A stretch of 64,000 nt of DNA from Lachnospiraceae bacterium P6B14. GTDB taxonomy: Bacteria; Bacillota; Clostridia; Lachnospirales; Lachnospiraceae. The stretch covers positions 1 to 64,000 of the forward strand of contig JHWZ01000015.1 of the NCBI GenBank assembly GCA_000687695.1. The letters run 5' to 3'. The first letter of the stretch is position 1. Each line of letters opens with the position of its first letter. The translations under genes and the position numbers were made by a program. Positions 16,959 to 26,500 of this stretch are shown here, piece by piece. Below the pieces are notes generated by a model. The model was not told the origin of the DNA. It ran no database searches and saw only the letters and a list, made by a program, of their open reading frames with translations.

Positions 16959-18980
16959 TTATTCCTCCAACATGAGAAAATCTATTGTGCGCATGGAAAG
17001 ATCCACACGTGCAACCGAAACGCGCACCGGCTGTCCTAGACGATACTCCTTGCGCGTACGATGACCCACAACGCGGAACTTGTCCTCCTCATAATCATAA
17101 CGATCATCTGTCATATCGCTGAGTCTCACCATACCCTCAACAGTATTCGGCAGTTCAACATAGATTCCCCAGCTTGTCACACCGCTGATAACACCCTCAT
17201 ACTCATCACCGATATGATCCTGCATAAAGGCGACCTTCTTGATACGATCAACCTCTCTCTCGGCATCATCAGCCCGCCTTTCCCTCTCGGAAGCAAGCTT
17301 CGCTGTGGCCGCAAGATTGTCCGCATAATAAGACAACCTCTCCGGCGTGAGCTTACCATGCCGATACTCTTTTAAGATTCTATGTATCGCCAGATCAGGA
17401 TATCGCCTTATCGGTGAAGTAAAGTGTGAATAATACTTCGCCGCCAGACCGAAATGCCCGTCATTCGTAACGCGATACTCAGCTCTCATCATAGCTCTGA
17501 GAGCAAGCTGCGTCAAAAATGACTCCTCCGGCTCTCCCTTGATATCATCCATGAGTGAACGGATAACCTTCGGATGGATTTTATCCTGACCGATCTTCAT
17601 ATGATGGCCAAAGTAAGATGTCACCCTCGCGAGATCCTTTATCTTCTCCCTCTCAGGCTCATCATGACATCTGTAGATAAACGGAAGCTCAAGCCAAAAC
17701 GCCTCCTCTGCCACCGTCCTGTTCGCCGCAAGCATGAACTCCTCGATGATCTTTGTCGCAACATTTCTGTCGTACGGATAGATAGCCACAGGCCTTCCTG
17801 CGGGATCCAGATCAATCTTGCACTCAGGCAGATCAAAATCTATAGAGCCCTTCTTCTCCCTGCGCTTACGCATCTTCGTCGCCAGCTCCTGCATCAGAAC
17901 ATACCACGCGATACGCTTTTTATACTTCAAAAAAATATCAAGACACTCGTTACCGAGCTCCTTCGCGGCTTTTTTGATATGACGCGTATGCACTCCATGC
18001 TCAGATGTCATACCTGCCTTCTCAGCTATCTTCAAAAGCTCGCTTACATCATGGTAAGTCATGCGCTCATTAACATTGATAACAGACTCGACGATCTCAT
18101 GCGAAACCACCTTACCGGACCTGTCAATCCTCATGACACAGCTGAGCGTAAGCCTGTCCTCGCCCTCATTCAGCGAGCAGATCCCGTTCGACAGTTTTTT
18201 CGGAAGCATCGGGATAACGCGATCAGCGAGATAAATACTCGTTCCTCGACTCCTCGCCTCACGATCCAAAGGACTACCTGACGTTACATAGTGACTTACA
18301 TCAGCAATATGCACACCAAGAAGATAACCGTCACCATCTGCTGACAGCGTGATCGCATCATCAAAATCCTTCGTGTCGTCACCGTCGATCGTGACAGTCA
18401 CGAGATCTCTGAAGTCAGTCCTACCCTTCCTCTCGGCTTTAGAAACCGATGAAGGAAGCTTCTTTGCCTGACGTATCACATCCTCGGGATACTCAACCTG
18501 TATCTCCATCCCTCTGATGACACTCTCTACATCAACTCCCGGCTCATCCAGATATCCGAGCACCTTTGTCACGGCACCCTCAGGGCTTTTTCCCGCGGTA
18601 GCATACTCCGTGATGGTCACCTGAACCTTCTGTCCGTCCTTCGCACCATGAGTACGTCCCTTCGGAATATAAAAATCCGGAAGCTTGGCATCATCCGGAA
18701 GAACAAATGTAGTCTTTCCATTCTTCTGAAAAGTCCCGACAAATCCGGTCACTGCATGCTTCACTACCCTGTCGATCTCACCCTCTGATTTGTGTCTTCC
18801 GCCTGCACGCTCTCTGGTCACGATCACTTTGACGATATCGCCGTTCATCGCTCCCCGCGTCAGCCTCTCAGGAATAAACACATCATCCTCGAGGCCTTCC
18901 ACTCTCACGAAACCAAACCCCTGTTTAGTCCCCATATATTCGCCTGTATACACAGGTAATTCTATCTTATTCCTACTCAT
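16959..18980 (-). CDS. rnr: Ribonuclease R
   Basis: A 3'-5' exoribonuclease of the RNB family that degrades structured RNA and assists trans-translation. Visible are cold-shock-type OB folds near the N-terminus ([17 protein letters not shown]), the RNB catalytic centre DFDDAITL with preceding [25 protein letters not shown], and a C-terminal S1 domain ([28 protein letters not shown]). The frame begins 37 codons earlier, inside a palindromic repeat; the ATG at 18980 has AAAAAGGATTGCTT and gives 673 residues. smpB follows directly. Confidence 0.95.
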   Translation of the reverse strand: MSRNKIELPVYTGEYMGTKQGFGFVRVEGLEDDVFIPERLTRGAMNGDIVKVIVTRERAGGRHKSEGEIDRVVKHAVTGFVGTFQKNGKTTFVLPDDAKLPDFYIPKGRTHGAKDGQKVQVTITEYATAGKSPEGAVTKVLGYLDEPGVDVESVIRGMEIQVEYPEDVIRQAKKLPSSVSKAERKGRTDFRDLVTVTIDGDDTKDFDDAITLSADGDGYLLGVHIADVSHYVTSGSPLDREARSRGTSIYLADRVIPMLPKKLSNGICSLNEGEDRLTLSCVMRIDRSGKVVSHEIVESVINVNERMTYHDVSELLKIAEKAGMTSEHGVHTRHIKKAAKELGNECLDIFLKYKKRIAWYVLMQELATKMRKRREKKGSIDFDLPECKIDLDPAGRPVAIYPYDRNVATKIIEEFMLAANRTVAEEAFWLELPFIYRCHDEPEREKIKDLARVTSYFGHHMKIGQDKIHPKVIRSLMDDIKGEPEESFLTQLALRAMMRAEYRVTNDGHFGLAAKYYSHFTSPIRRYPDLAIHRILKEYRHGKLTPERLSYYADNLAATAKLASERERRADDAEREVDRIKKVAFMQDHIGDEYEGVISGVTSWGIYVELPNTVEGMVRLSDMTDDRYDYEEDKFRVVGHRTRKEYRLGQPVRVSVARVDLSMRTIDFLMLEE

Positions 18981-19013
18981 AAGCAATCCTTTTTCTTCAG
19001 TTCCAATGTTCCC

Positions 19014-19162
19014 GTGGCCATACGGAGTAGCATGCTGCCATGTCCGGAGGGCCTGTCGGAAGCGTCGGTGCGCAGCGTGCGTACTGTGCACGCGTGCACC
19101 GCTACGGTTCCGAATGACGTGAGTGGAGCCCGTAGGACATGCAGCTGCTACGGTATGGCCAC
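19014..19162. repeat. Long imperfect palindrome upstream of rnr
   Basis: GTGGCCATAC at 19014 is matched by GTATGGCCAC ending at 19162; inside are further nested arms (CATGTCC/GGACATG, GGTGC/GCACC, GTGCGTAC-like centre). The 149 bp element lies between the secG terminator and the rnr ribosome binding site. Confidence 0.7.
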
Positions 19163-19175
19163 TAAGTCTGCAATG

Positions 19176-19204
19176 AAAAAACTCCTCCCATGAGTGGAAG
19201 GAGT
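19176..19204 (-). terminator. Terminator of secG
   Basis: ACTCCTTCC and GGGAGGAGT form a stem on the minus strand followed by TTTTTTC. It lies about 20 bp after the secG stop, so rnr is probably transcribed from a start downstream of it or by read-through. Confidence 0.75.
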
Positions 19205-19222
19205 CAGTTTTTTTCCTGTGTA

Positions 19223-19465
19223 TCAGTCAAGCCAATTCGTACAAAGAATCAGCGACAACACTACGAAGATAACAGACGCAACACGTGTGATCTTCACGAG
19301 AACACCCTCGGCTGAACGCCCCTTGTTTCTCGTCCAATAAGTATCGGCTGAACCCGACAGGGCTCCAAGACCGGAATTCTTTCCTTCCTGCATTAAAACT
19401 ACGATGACCAAAAGTACACACACAATGATATACACGATGGTCGCAAGCAAACGTAACGTACTCAT
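19223..19465 (-). CDS. secG: Preprotein translocase subunit SecG
   Basis: Small 80-residue membrane subunit of the SecYEG channel. Two hydrophobic helices (LLATIVYIIVCVLLVIVVLM and ITRVASVIFVVLSLIL) flank the conserved loop with QEGKNSGLGALSGSADTYW, typical of SecG. Start ATG follows AAGGAGAAAGTTTCAA. It stands at the head of the usual secG-rnr-smpB order and follows ftsZ by 34 bp. Confidence 0.95.
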   Translation of the reverse strand: MSTLRLLATIVYIIVCVLLVIVVLMQEGKNSGLGALSGSADTYWTRNKGRSAEGVLVKITRVASVIFVVLSLILCTNWLD

Positions 19466-19499
19466 TTGAAACTTTCTCCTTTATCCTTTATAAATATTA

Positions 19500-20882
19500 T
19501 TAACTCTGTTTTTTGTTCCTGACAAAATCAGGAATCTTTATACCGCTGTCAGACGCAGATGAACTCTGTGGCTGAGGTGCCGGAGCCGGTGTAGGCGTCG
19601 GAGCCGGTGCAGGTGCCGGAGCAGCTGTTGTACCGGACGGATGAACAACCGACTGACTAACCACACCACCACTCTGCGGTGCTCTCGGAATACTCGGCTG
19701 AGGAGCCGATGCTCCTGCAGGCTGTGCTGTCGGCTGAGCCGGACGAGCTGCCTGAGCGCCAAATCCTTTATTCAAAAAGCTGAGACCCTGCGACTGCGGT
19801 TTCGCAGCAGCCGGTGAAGACGATGACGAACCCCCTGCCGGAGCAGCAGCTCTGCTCATGAAGCTCGGTCTGGCAGCAGATCCCGAAAATCCGCCACTGA
19901 ATACTGAGCTCGTAGCAGCTGTCGCCGAAACGGCGTCAATACCTGTTGCAATAACCGTGATAGTCACGGTATCGGAAGCATTCTCATCATACATGGAACC
20001 GAAGATGATATTCGCTTCCTCTCCTGCAAGCTGCTGTACATAGGATGCTGCCTCATTTGCCTCTATCAGGCTGACATCACCTGAGATATTGATGATGACG
20101 TGAGAAGCACCATCGATCGAAGTCTCAAGAAGTGGCGAACTGATAGCCTGCTTCACAGCATCTACGCACTTATCATCACCACTACCGGTACCGATACCGA
20201 TGTGGGCAATACCCTTATCCTTCATGACCGTAACGACATCGGCGAAGTCAAGATTGATAAGCGCCGGTGTGTTGATCAGGTCCGTGATACCCTGTACGCT
20301 CTGCTGAAGAACCTCATCAGCCTTCTTGAACGCGTCAGGAATCGAAGTCCTGCGGTCACATATAGCAAGAAGCTTCTCGTTCGGAATAACGATCAGCGTG
20401 TCAACACAGTTTTTCAGCTTGTCGATACCGCCGATAGCGTTGTTCATACGCTTTTTGCCCTCGAAAGCAAACGGCTTTGTTACGATACCGACTGTAAGCT
20501 TGCCCATCTCCTTTGCAATCTGGGCAATAACAGGCGCTGCACCCGTACCGGTTCCGCCACCCATACCACAGGTGACAAACACCATATCCGCGTCGCGTAC
20601 AGCCTCAGCGAGCTCCTCTCGGTTCTCCTCTGCTGCCTTCTCACCAACCTCGGGCACGGCTCCGCATCCAAGTCCCTTGGTCAGCTTCTCGCCGATCTGG
20701 ATCCACTTTGGTGCCTTGCACTCCTTCAGTACCTGAATATCTGTATTTACGCAGATAAAATCAACTCCACGGATTCCCTCTTCTATCATTTCATTTACAG
20801 CATTGTTGCCGGCACCGCCGACACCGATAACCAGAAGGTTTGCTGCTGCATCATCTCGTCCATTCGATTTGATCTCTAACAA
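19500..20882 (-). CDS. ftsZ: Cell division protein FtsZ
   Basis: Tubulin-like GTPase that forms the division ring. Motifs: [13 protein letters not shown], the GTP-binding [12 protein letters not shown] (about 104-115), [12 protein letters not shown] (T7 loop region). A long Pro/Ala/Gln/Ser linker follows, and the C-terminal peptide IPDFVRNKK is the conserved tail that binds FtsA/SepF. An ATG-start frame would begin at 20918, but AAGGAGG lies just before a TTG at 20882, and the product then opens MLEIKSN, as in related FtsZ proteins; the TTG start is chosen, 460 residues. ftsA is not present. The gene has its own promoter after the phosphorelay operon. Confidence 0.96.
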   Translation of the reverse strand: MLEIKSNGRDDAAANLLVIGVGGAGNNAVNEMIEEGIRGVDFICVNTDIQVLKECKAPKWIQIGEKLTKGLGCGAVPEVGEKAAEENREELAEAVRDADMVFVTCGMGGGTGTGAAPVIAQIAKEMGKLTVGIVTKPFAFEGKKRMNNAIGGIDKLKNCVDTLIVIPNEKLLAICDRRTSIPDAFKKADEVLQQSVQGITDLINTPALINLDFADVVTVMKDKGIAHIGIGTGSGDDKCVDAVKQAISSPLLETSIDGASHVIINISGDVSLIEANEAASYVQQLAGEEANIIFGSMYDENASDTVTITVIATGIDAVSATAATSSVFSGGFSGSAARPSFMSRAAAPAGGSSSSSPAAAKPQSQGLSFLNKGFGAQAARPAQPTAQPAGASAPQPSIPRAPQSGGVVSQSVVHPSGTTAAPAPAPAPTPTPAPAPQPQSSSASDSGIKIPDFVRNKKQS

Positions 20883-20926
20883 CGGTGTTTCCTCCTTTTT
20901 GGACAAATCACTCCACATACAGATAT

Positions 20927-20955
20927 ATATTACGAAATTTTTACAAAAAAATCAA
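20927..20955 (-). promoter_or_regulatory. Promoter of ftsZ
   Basis: TTGATT (20955-20950), 17 bp, TAATAT (20932-20927) lies in the gap between the large kinase gene and ftsZ, about 45 bp before the TTG start. Confidence 0.55.
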
Positions 20956-20990
20956 GTAGTATTTTCTAAAAGATGCGAAAAAATGCGAAA

Positions 20991-23900
20991 TCACTCGTCA
21001 AATGCAGCCGAAACCGCATCAAAATCGAAGTTGTCGACAGCCTGACGTATGGTAGCAACACGCTCCTTTTCATCATCCGGCATACGGAAACCTTCGAGTT
21101 CCGACAGTACATCGGAGATTCCCACATCGTCACAGTCGGCAGCGTACGACCTGATACGTTCGTATAAATCATTCAGAGTATCCGCATCTACGACAGGTAA
21201 ACTGTCATCCTCGGCCGGCTCATCCTCGCCAACTTTGACAACCGGACGCAGAATCTCTCTGTAGGAGACATAATCCGTCATTACCCTGTCATGGTTTTCA
21301 CGGATAAAGTCTATATCCCCACTCTTTCCGGCTATCTCGAGTGCTTCGGCATCGTTACCCAGATCCACGGCTCCGATAAGACGTGCGGAACTTTTTAACG
21401 CATGGATCTTTATCGTATAACTGTCCCAATCCTCTTCATCAAAGAACGCTTTTAATTCCTTTTCCTTTGCATCCATGGAGTCATAGAATATCTGGACCAC
21501 GTCGGAAAGAGCAGCCTCCGATCCGCAGCTTTTAAGCGCATAATCCGCATCGATGCCCTGAAGGGTGTGATAAACACTCTTTGGATTTTCTTCCGATGCT
21601 CCGTTCCTAATCTCATTTTCATCAGCCTCCCACTCGGGTGCTTCATCCGAGGCGGTAACGGCTGCCGTAGAACTCATATCCTCGTCACCCGGGAAGTCAA
21701 ACTCATCCGGAATATCCTCCTCATTCGGAGTATCCGGAACGAAGCCGCCAAGTCCGTAGCTGATATCACCTTCATCCATGTAGAGCAAGCCGAATGTTCC
21801 GGGTCCGCAGTTCGCAGAGATGGCTGATGATGCTTTCTGAAAGATAATATGTTTAAAATCAAACTTTTTCCTGACCTGTTCCTCTATCCAAACGAAATCT
21901 TCTTCTGTCAGATCAACATAAGTTACAAATAAAAGATCTCTATCAGGATTTGCTCTGGCAGGAAGCGCTCTCTTTAAATACTTTTCATAACATTTGTATG
22001 TGCTTCCCATCATCATGCGATCAACTCCGAATACATCATTTTTCACCCGAAGTGAAGGACGTATCCACAGTGACTTAAGAATAGAGTTCAGTCTAGGATT
22101 GATATGACCGCCTCTTGCCATATAGTCGGTTCCCGCGATGACAAAGCTGCAATGAATCCTCTTTTTTACCTCCTCGATCTCTTCGAGGATCTTTGGCACC
22201 GGCAATCCTCTCTGCGTCATACGATATGCAGACAGCACCAAAAGCGCCATCGCACTCGAAAGTCCACCCGAGCTTACAACAGAAACGTTTTCAAAGTTTC
22301 TCGCAGCTGCGCTTGCCCTGTTGAACTCCTCACTCATACTGGGGGTAAGCGTGATATGGATTATATGGTGCGCTCTTCCGAGATGTTTTGAGAAAAATGC
22401 CATGAAATCCTCTTCAGTCGGTGCATCCGATTTTACGTTATGCCCCGGTACACTCATATAGCGTATCAACTCGTCTGACACCATTTCCTCGCCATCGGCA
22501 AACACACCGTCGTCAGTATACACAACAAACGGTATGATCGGTATCTGCAGATCTCTGACGATCTCCTCCGGTATATCCGACATACTGCAGGTGGTGATGA
22601 GCACGGGGATCTTTTTCGCATATCGACCTGCGGTGTTAATATGTTCCTTCGTCATCTCACTATCGGATGTACGACGAACCTTTTCCTCAGGAAGGAATCG
22701 GATCAGCATATCCTCAAGCTGTTTACCCGAAACAGGCTTCATCAGATATGCATCAAAACCGGTCGTATTATAAAGCTCCTGATTCTCCCCTCCTGCATTT
22801 GCGGTAAGTACCACGATCGGTACATTTGTATTCAATCCACCTATCTGTCTTCTTATTTCCTTAAAGCACTCGATACCATCCATCTCAGGCATAAGGTGAT
22901 CTAAGAATATCACATCATAGCTGTTTTTCACTGTATATTTCAAGGCTTCAGCCCCGGATAAAGCCAGATCGATCGTCATCTCAGTACCGTCGAGCAGCTT
23001 TTTCTCGACCTCAAGGTTCATCTCATTGTCATCGACGATCAGAACTCTGGCCTTCGGAGCGTGGAACATATGCTCGAACTTTTCTGTTTTTCCGATATGT
23101 CCGCCGCCCTCTATCTGGATATTTCCGATACGCTCTTCGTCTTCGATCTTTTGACGCAGATCTACGGTAAAGGTCGATCCCTGCCCGTACACACTGTCAA
23201 CGGTGATCTGACCATCCATAAGCTCTACAAGCTGCTTTACTATGGAGAGGCCGAGTCCCGTACCTTCGATGTGGCGGTTTTTCTCCTCATCCACACGCTG
23301 GAAGGAATCAAACAAATGAGGCAGCGCATCCTGCTTGATACCCATTCCGGTATCAGAGACAACTGCCTTCAGGGTCACGTTTTCACCGCTTTCCCTCTCA
23401 CATTCCATATGCAGAGTGACCGAGCCTTCTTTTGTATACTTCACAGCGTTATTGAGCAGATTGATAAGAACCTGTTTAACACGGACCTCATCTCCGAAAA
23501 GAGTTGAAGGGATCGACGGATCTATATCAACGTTAAACTTAAGCCCCTTCTCCTCTGCCTTCAGCCAGATCATGTTTACGATCTCGGACACAAGCTCGCC
23601 GACATCATAACTCACCGGAACTATATCCATCTTTCCGGCTTCTATCTTGCTCACGTCAAGAATATCGTTGATAAGTGCAAGGAGCATCTTTCCTGCACCC
23701 TGTATGTTTCTCGCATCCTTTCTGATCTCTTCAGATGCATCCTCCTGCCTTAAGATTATCTCATTCAGGCCAAGTACTGTGTTGATGGGAGTACGGATCT
23801 CGTGGCTCATGCTCGAAAAAAACTGGTTTTGCGAGCGGATCGCCTCTTCAGCTCTGCGAGCCTCTTCGCGAGCTCGCTCACTCTCATTTTCAAACAGAAG

Positions 23901-24443
23901 GTTCAAAAACCATACCATGGTATACACTAAAAATCCTACGACCACAACGGAAATCCCGACATCTATGATAGTCATCGGGGTATCATGGAGCGCAACTGCA
24001 TCCGGGAAACAAAATGAAACGACAAGAGCAATTACGGTCTCAATCGTCACTACGGAAATCAGGATCCTCCTTATCATACCGGAGACGATGACACCGACGT
24101 ACATATATCCGAAGATTACCCAGATAATACCTCCGCCGGTTATTCCTCCGCCAAAATAGAATATTATGGGAAGAATTCCAAAGGTAAATCCGAATGCGAC
24201 CAACATGGCACCCAGATTCGCCTTTTTTTTCCATACGGAGATCGCGGTAATGGCAGGAACAGAGAACAATGCCCCTATCATTATAATGATCTCTATCAAA
24301 CTGTCTCCAGCGATAATATCACCAACCAGCGCCAGAAACTCGCCGACCATGGCTATTATCGTCATCATTACGAACTTTCTTTCCGTAAAGTTTCTTTCAG
24401 GATCTCTGAGGAAAGCCTTCAGCTTTTGAAATAGCTTCATCAC
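20991..24443 (-). CDS. Hybrid histidine kinase with REC, DegV and HPt domains
   Basis: A 1150-residue membrane signalling protein. About six hydrophobic segments (25-180) lead into a coiled coil, HisKA (SHEIRTPI, His214), HATPase with NLLNNAVKY, DTGMGI and GTGLGLS (about 329-400), a receiver (VDDNE, Asp515 in FLDHLMPEMDG, K569), a DegV domain (about 612-890) and an HPt domain with KIHALKSSA (His1014). DegV features are the ITTCSMSDIP start, PIIPF, ADGEEM, DYMARGGHINPRL and ANCGPGTFG. DegV proteins bind fatty acids (FakB in staphylococci). This DegV insertion inside a phosphorelay protein is unusual. The start overlaps the preceding kinase gene by 4 bp (ATGA). Role: presumably lipid-responsive phosphotransfer; no DNA-binding domain. 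Confidence 0.85.
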   Translation of the reverse strand: MMKLFQKLKAFLRDPERNFTERKFVMMTIIAMVGEFLALVGDIIAGDSLIEIIIMIGALFSVPAITAISVWKKKANLGAMLVAFGFTFGILPIIFYFGGGITGGGIIWVIFGYMYVGVIVSGMIRRILISVVTIETVIALVVSFCFPDAVALHDTPMTIIDVGISVVVVGFLVYTMVWFLNLLFENESERAREEARRAEEAIRSQNQFFSSMSHEIRTPINTVLGLNEIILRQEDASEEIRKDARNIQGAGKMLLALINDILDVSKIEAGKMDIVPVSYDVGELVSEIVNMIWLKAEEKGLKFNVDIDPSIPSTLFGDEVRVKQVLINLLNNAVKYTKEGSVTLHMECERESGENVTLKAVVSDTGMGIKQDALPHLFDSFQRVDEEKNRHIEGTGLGLSIVKQLVELMDGQITVDSVYGQGSTFTVDLRQKIEDEERIGNIQIEGGGHIGKTEKFEHMFHAPKARVLIVDDNEMNLEVEKKLLDGTEMTIDLALSGAEALKYTVKNSYDVIFLDHLMPEMDGIECFKEIRRQIGGLNTNVPIVVLTANAGGENQELYNTTGFDAYLMKPVSGKQLEDMLIRFLPEEKVRRTSDSEMTKEHINTAGRYAKKIPVLITTCSMSDIPEEIVRDLQIPIIPFVVYTDDGVFADGEEMVSDELIRYMSVPGHNVKSDAPTEEDFMAFFSKHLGRAHHIIHITLTPSMSEEFNRASAAARNFENVSVVSSGGLSSAMALLVLSAYRMTQRGLPVPKILEEIEEVKKRIHCSFVIAGTDYMARGGHINPRLNSILKSLWIRPSLRVKNDVFGVDRMMMGSTYKCYEKYLKRALPARANPDRDLLFVTYVDLTEEDFVWIEEQVRKKFDFKHIIFQKASSAISANCGPGTFGLLYMDEGDISYGLGGFVPDTPNEEDIPDEFDFPGDEDMSSTAAVTASDEAPEWEADENEIRNGASEENPKSVYHTLQGIDADYALKSCGSEAALSDVVQIFYDSMDAKEKELKAFFDEEDWDSYTIKIHALKSSARLIGAVDLGNDAEALEIAGKSGDIDFIRENHDRVMTDYVSYREILRPVVKVGEDEPAEDDSLPVVDADTLNDLYERIRSYAADCDDVGISDVLSELEGFRMPDDEKERVATIRQAVDNFDFDAVSAAFDE

Positions 24444-26497
24444 GCATCCCTCCCTTCTTCATTTGTCACGATCGAAGGAAGAACATGTTTCATTACCCTC
24501 TCAAACTCAGCTATGTCTATAGGCTTGGCTATAAAACCGTCAAAGCCCTCTTTCATAAACATTTCTCTGGCACCTGATAACGCATTTGCCGTAAGCGCTA
24601 TGATGACCGGTGACCTTCTCATACGATCCGCCATCTCGCGTATTCTCTTCATACACTCCACGCCATCCATTTCAGGCATCATATGATCCATATAGATAAC
24701 ATCGTAATCCTCTTTTTCATATTTTAACAAAGCCTCTGCTCCGCTTTCAGCCGTGTCCGTATACATTTTGTATTCACGAAGAAGACCTGATGCGACGACC
24801 AGATTCATTGGTTCATCATCGACGATAAGAGCGGTTCTTCCGACCAAAGACAGCTTATCCATCTTATCCTCGGTCTCCTCAAATACATATCCGTTATTAA
24901 GTATCTGAACGACAGGTATGCCGTATAGAGGTTTCGGCATGACCTTAATCTGACTGCCCTGTTCCAAAGAGAAGTCCGGAACGGCAGACATTGCCACCTG
25001 ATATCCGCGTTTGCAGAGATCTTCAAAATACTCCCTGTTGCTCTCATATTCATCCTGTCCCGTAAAAATATGAGTCACATTCAGTTTTTGCAACAACCTT
25101 TCGGTGTCCTCATTTGAACTTGCCGAGAACAAACGCACACCAAGACCTGTAGCAATATTTACTGCCATACGCTTGTAAAACTCTCTGACCATGGGGAGTT
25201 TGTACTTGCTCGGATCATTATAGAACATGATATCACCGGAGAAGCCTTCCTTTACACTGAGACACTTCGCCGGATCGATAACAACCTGAGGTATGGATAG
25301 TTTGACTGTTGTACCCATCCCCCTCTTACTTTCAATCTTAACGAATCCTTTCATCTTGTGGACAAATCCATAAACGATCGGAAGGCCGATACCTATACCT
25401 CCGGTACTTCTGTTTCTCTTTTTATTGGCCTGGTACATTCCCTTTGATACCTGCGCGATATCCTTTCTGGTCATTCCTACACCGGTATCGGCAACCTCAA
25501 TGATAAGATTGACGCCATAGTCTTTTGTTTTGGATGTTAACTTGATATAGATTCCTCCGGTGTGTGTAAACTTGATAGCATTGCTCAACAGATGCTTAAA
25601 CACCTTGTGAAGCTTTTTGATATCACCCTTCATCATGTTTGGAACATTCGGATCGAGATCCACTATCAGCTCAATATCTCTTTTTTCAGTACTCTGATGA
25701 TAATTTGTCACCACGTCATGAATAAGGGACATAGTCATATACTTTTCTTCCTCGAGAATCAGCTCGCCTCTTTTGATCTCAGTATAATCCTGAATACTCT
25801 CTATCTGATCAGAAAGCCTGAGCCCCGCGGCATAGATCGCGTCTACTTCCTCTGACTCCTCTTTATTCATAAAAAGCCTGGACATACCGTTTACTACATT
25901 TACGGGCGTACGAAGCTCATGCGAGATATTTGAAAGAAAATCTTCCATATCCTCGTTTGTTTCTTTTGCTTCGATCTCACCTCTAAGCTTTATTTCCTGT
26001 TGTGCTATACGGTTTCTGACCGTCAGACGACAGAATACGTAGATACAGACCACGGCTCCTGTATGAAGAATGATCCTTGAAATCAACAATGCATCCACCG
26101 ATGTCACCTCATCGGTATAATTCATCAAAACCTGGTTCATCATGACTGCAACAAACTCAATGAGAATGATATTCAGCATATACAATCTGTCAAGAAGCGA
26201 CATGACAGTAAGCATAATAGCAGTCACCACAACGACATCAAACTGGCTTGTTCTGTGTACGGCATGATAAAACGAAGCCATCAAGGCATACAAAAAGAAA
26301 AGCACTTTCATCTGGTTCTCAGTCATTCTGTGCGTAAAACTGATAACCAAAAGTGCTACAAGTGCTATAAAAACAACCGGGATCATCCATCCTTCCCAGC
26401 CTAAAAGGATCGTCTCCAATCCTAAACCAAGATAACCGACAGATATGACTGTCAGTACAAATGCTTCCAAACCGCTTGTTGTTTGTCTGTTTTCCAT
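24440..26497 (-). CDS. Membrane hybrid histidine kinase with pseudo-receiver and receiver
   Basis: A 685-residue protein. The first about 160 residues form five or six membrane helices (e.g. VVFIALVALLVISF, VVVVTAIMLTVMSL, IILHTGAVVCIYVF) without a recognised ligand domain. HisKA with SHELRTPV (His193) and HATPase with LLSNAIKFT, DTGVGM and GGIGIGL follow. Residues about 420-535 look like a receiver fold without acidic site. The C-terminal receiver (VDDEPMNL, Asp604 in MDHMMPEMDG, AKPI) is complete. It overlaps the DegV kinase start by 4 bp and follows the double-receiver gene by 3 bp, so all three are one translation unit. Confidence 0.88.
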   Translation of the reverse strand: MENRQTTSGLEAFVLTVISVGYLGLGLETILLGWEGWMIPVVFIALVALLVISFTHRMTENQMKVLFFLYALMASFYHAVHRTSQFDVVVVTAIMLTVMSLLDRLYMLNIILIEFVAVMMNQVLMNYTDEVTSVDALLISRIILHTGAVVCIYVFCRLTVRNRIAQQEIKLRGEIEAKETNEDMEDFLSNISHELRTPVNVVNGMSRLFMNKEESEEVDAIYAAGLRLSDQIESIQDYTEIKRGELILEEEKYMTMSLIHDVVTNYHQSTEKRDIELIVDLDPNVPNMMKGDIKKLHKVFKHLLSNAIKFTHTGGIYIKLTSKTKDYGVNLIIEVADTGVGMTRKDIAQVSKGMYQANKKRNRSTGGIGIGLPIVYGFVHKMKGFVKIESKRGMGTTVKLSIPQVVIDPAKCLSVKEGFSGDIMFYNDPSKYKLPMVREFYKRMAVNIATGLGVRLFSASSNEDTERLLQKLNVTHIFTGQDEYESNREYFEDLCKRGYQVAMSAVPDFSLEQGSQIKVMPKPLYGIPVVQILNNGYVFEETEDKMDKLSLVGRTALIVDDEPMNLVVASGLLREYKMYTDTAESGAEALLKYEKEDYDVIYMDHMMPEMDGVECMKRIREMADRMRRSPVIIALTANALSGAREMFMKEGFDGFIAKPIDIAEFERVMKHVLPSIVTNEEGRDA

Positions 26498-26500
26498 AGG

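Noticed and set aside
17574-18281. 235-residue plus-strand frame
   Set aside because: Antisense shadow of rnr with basic, uneven composition.
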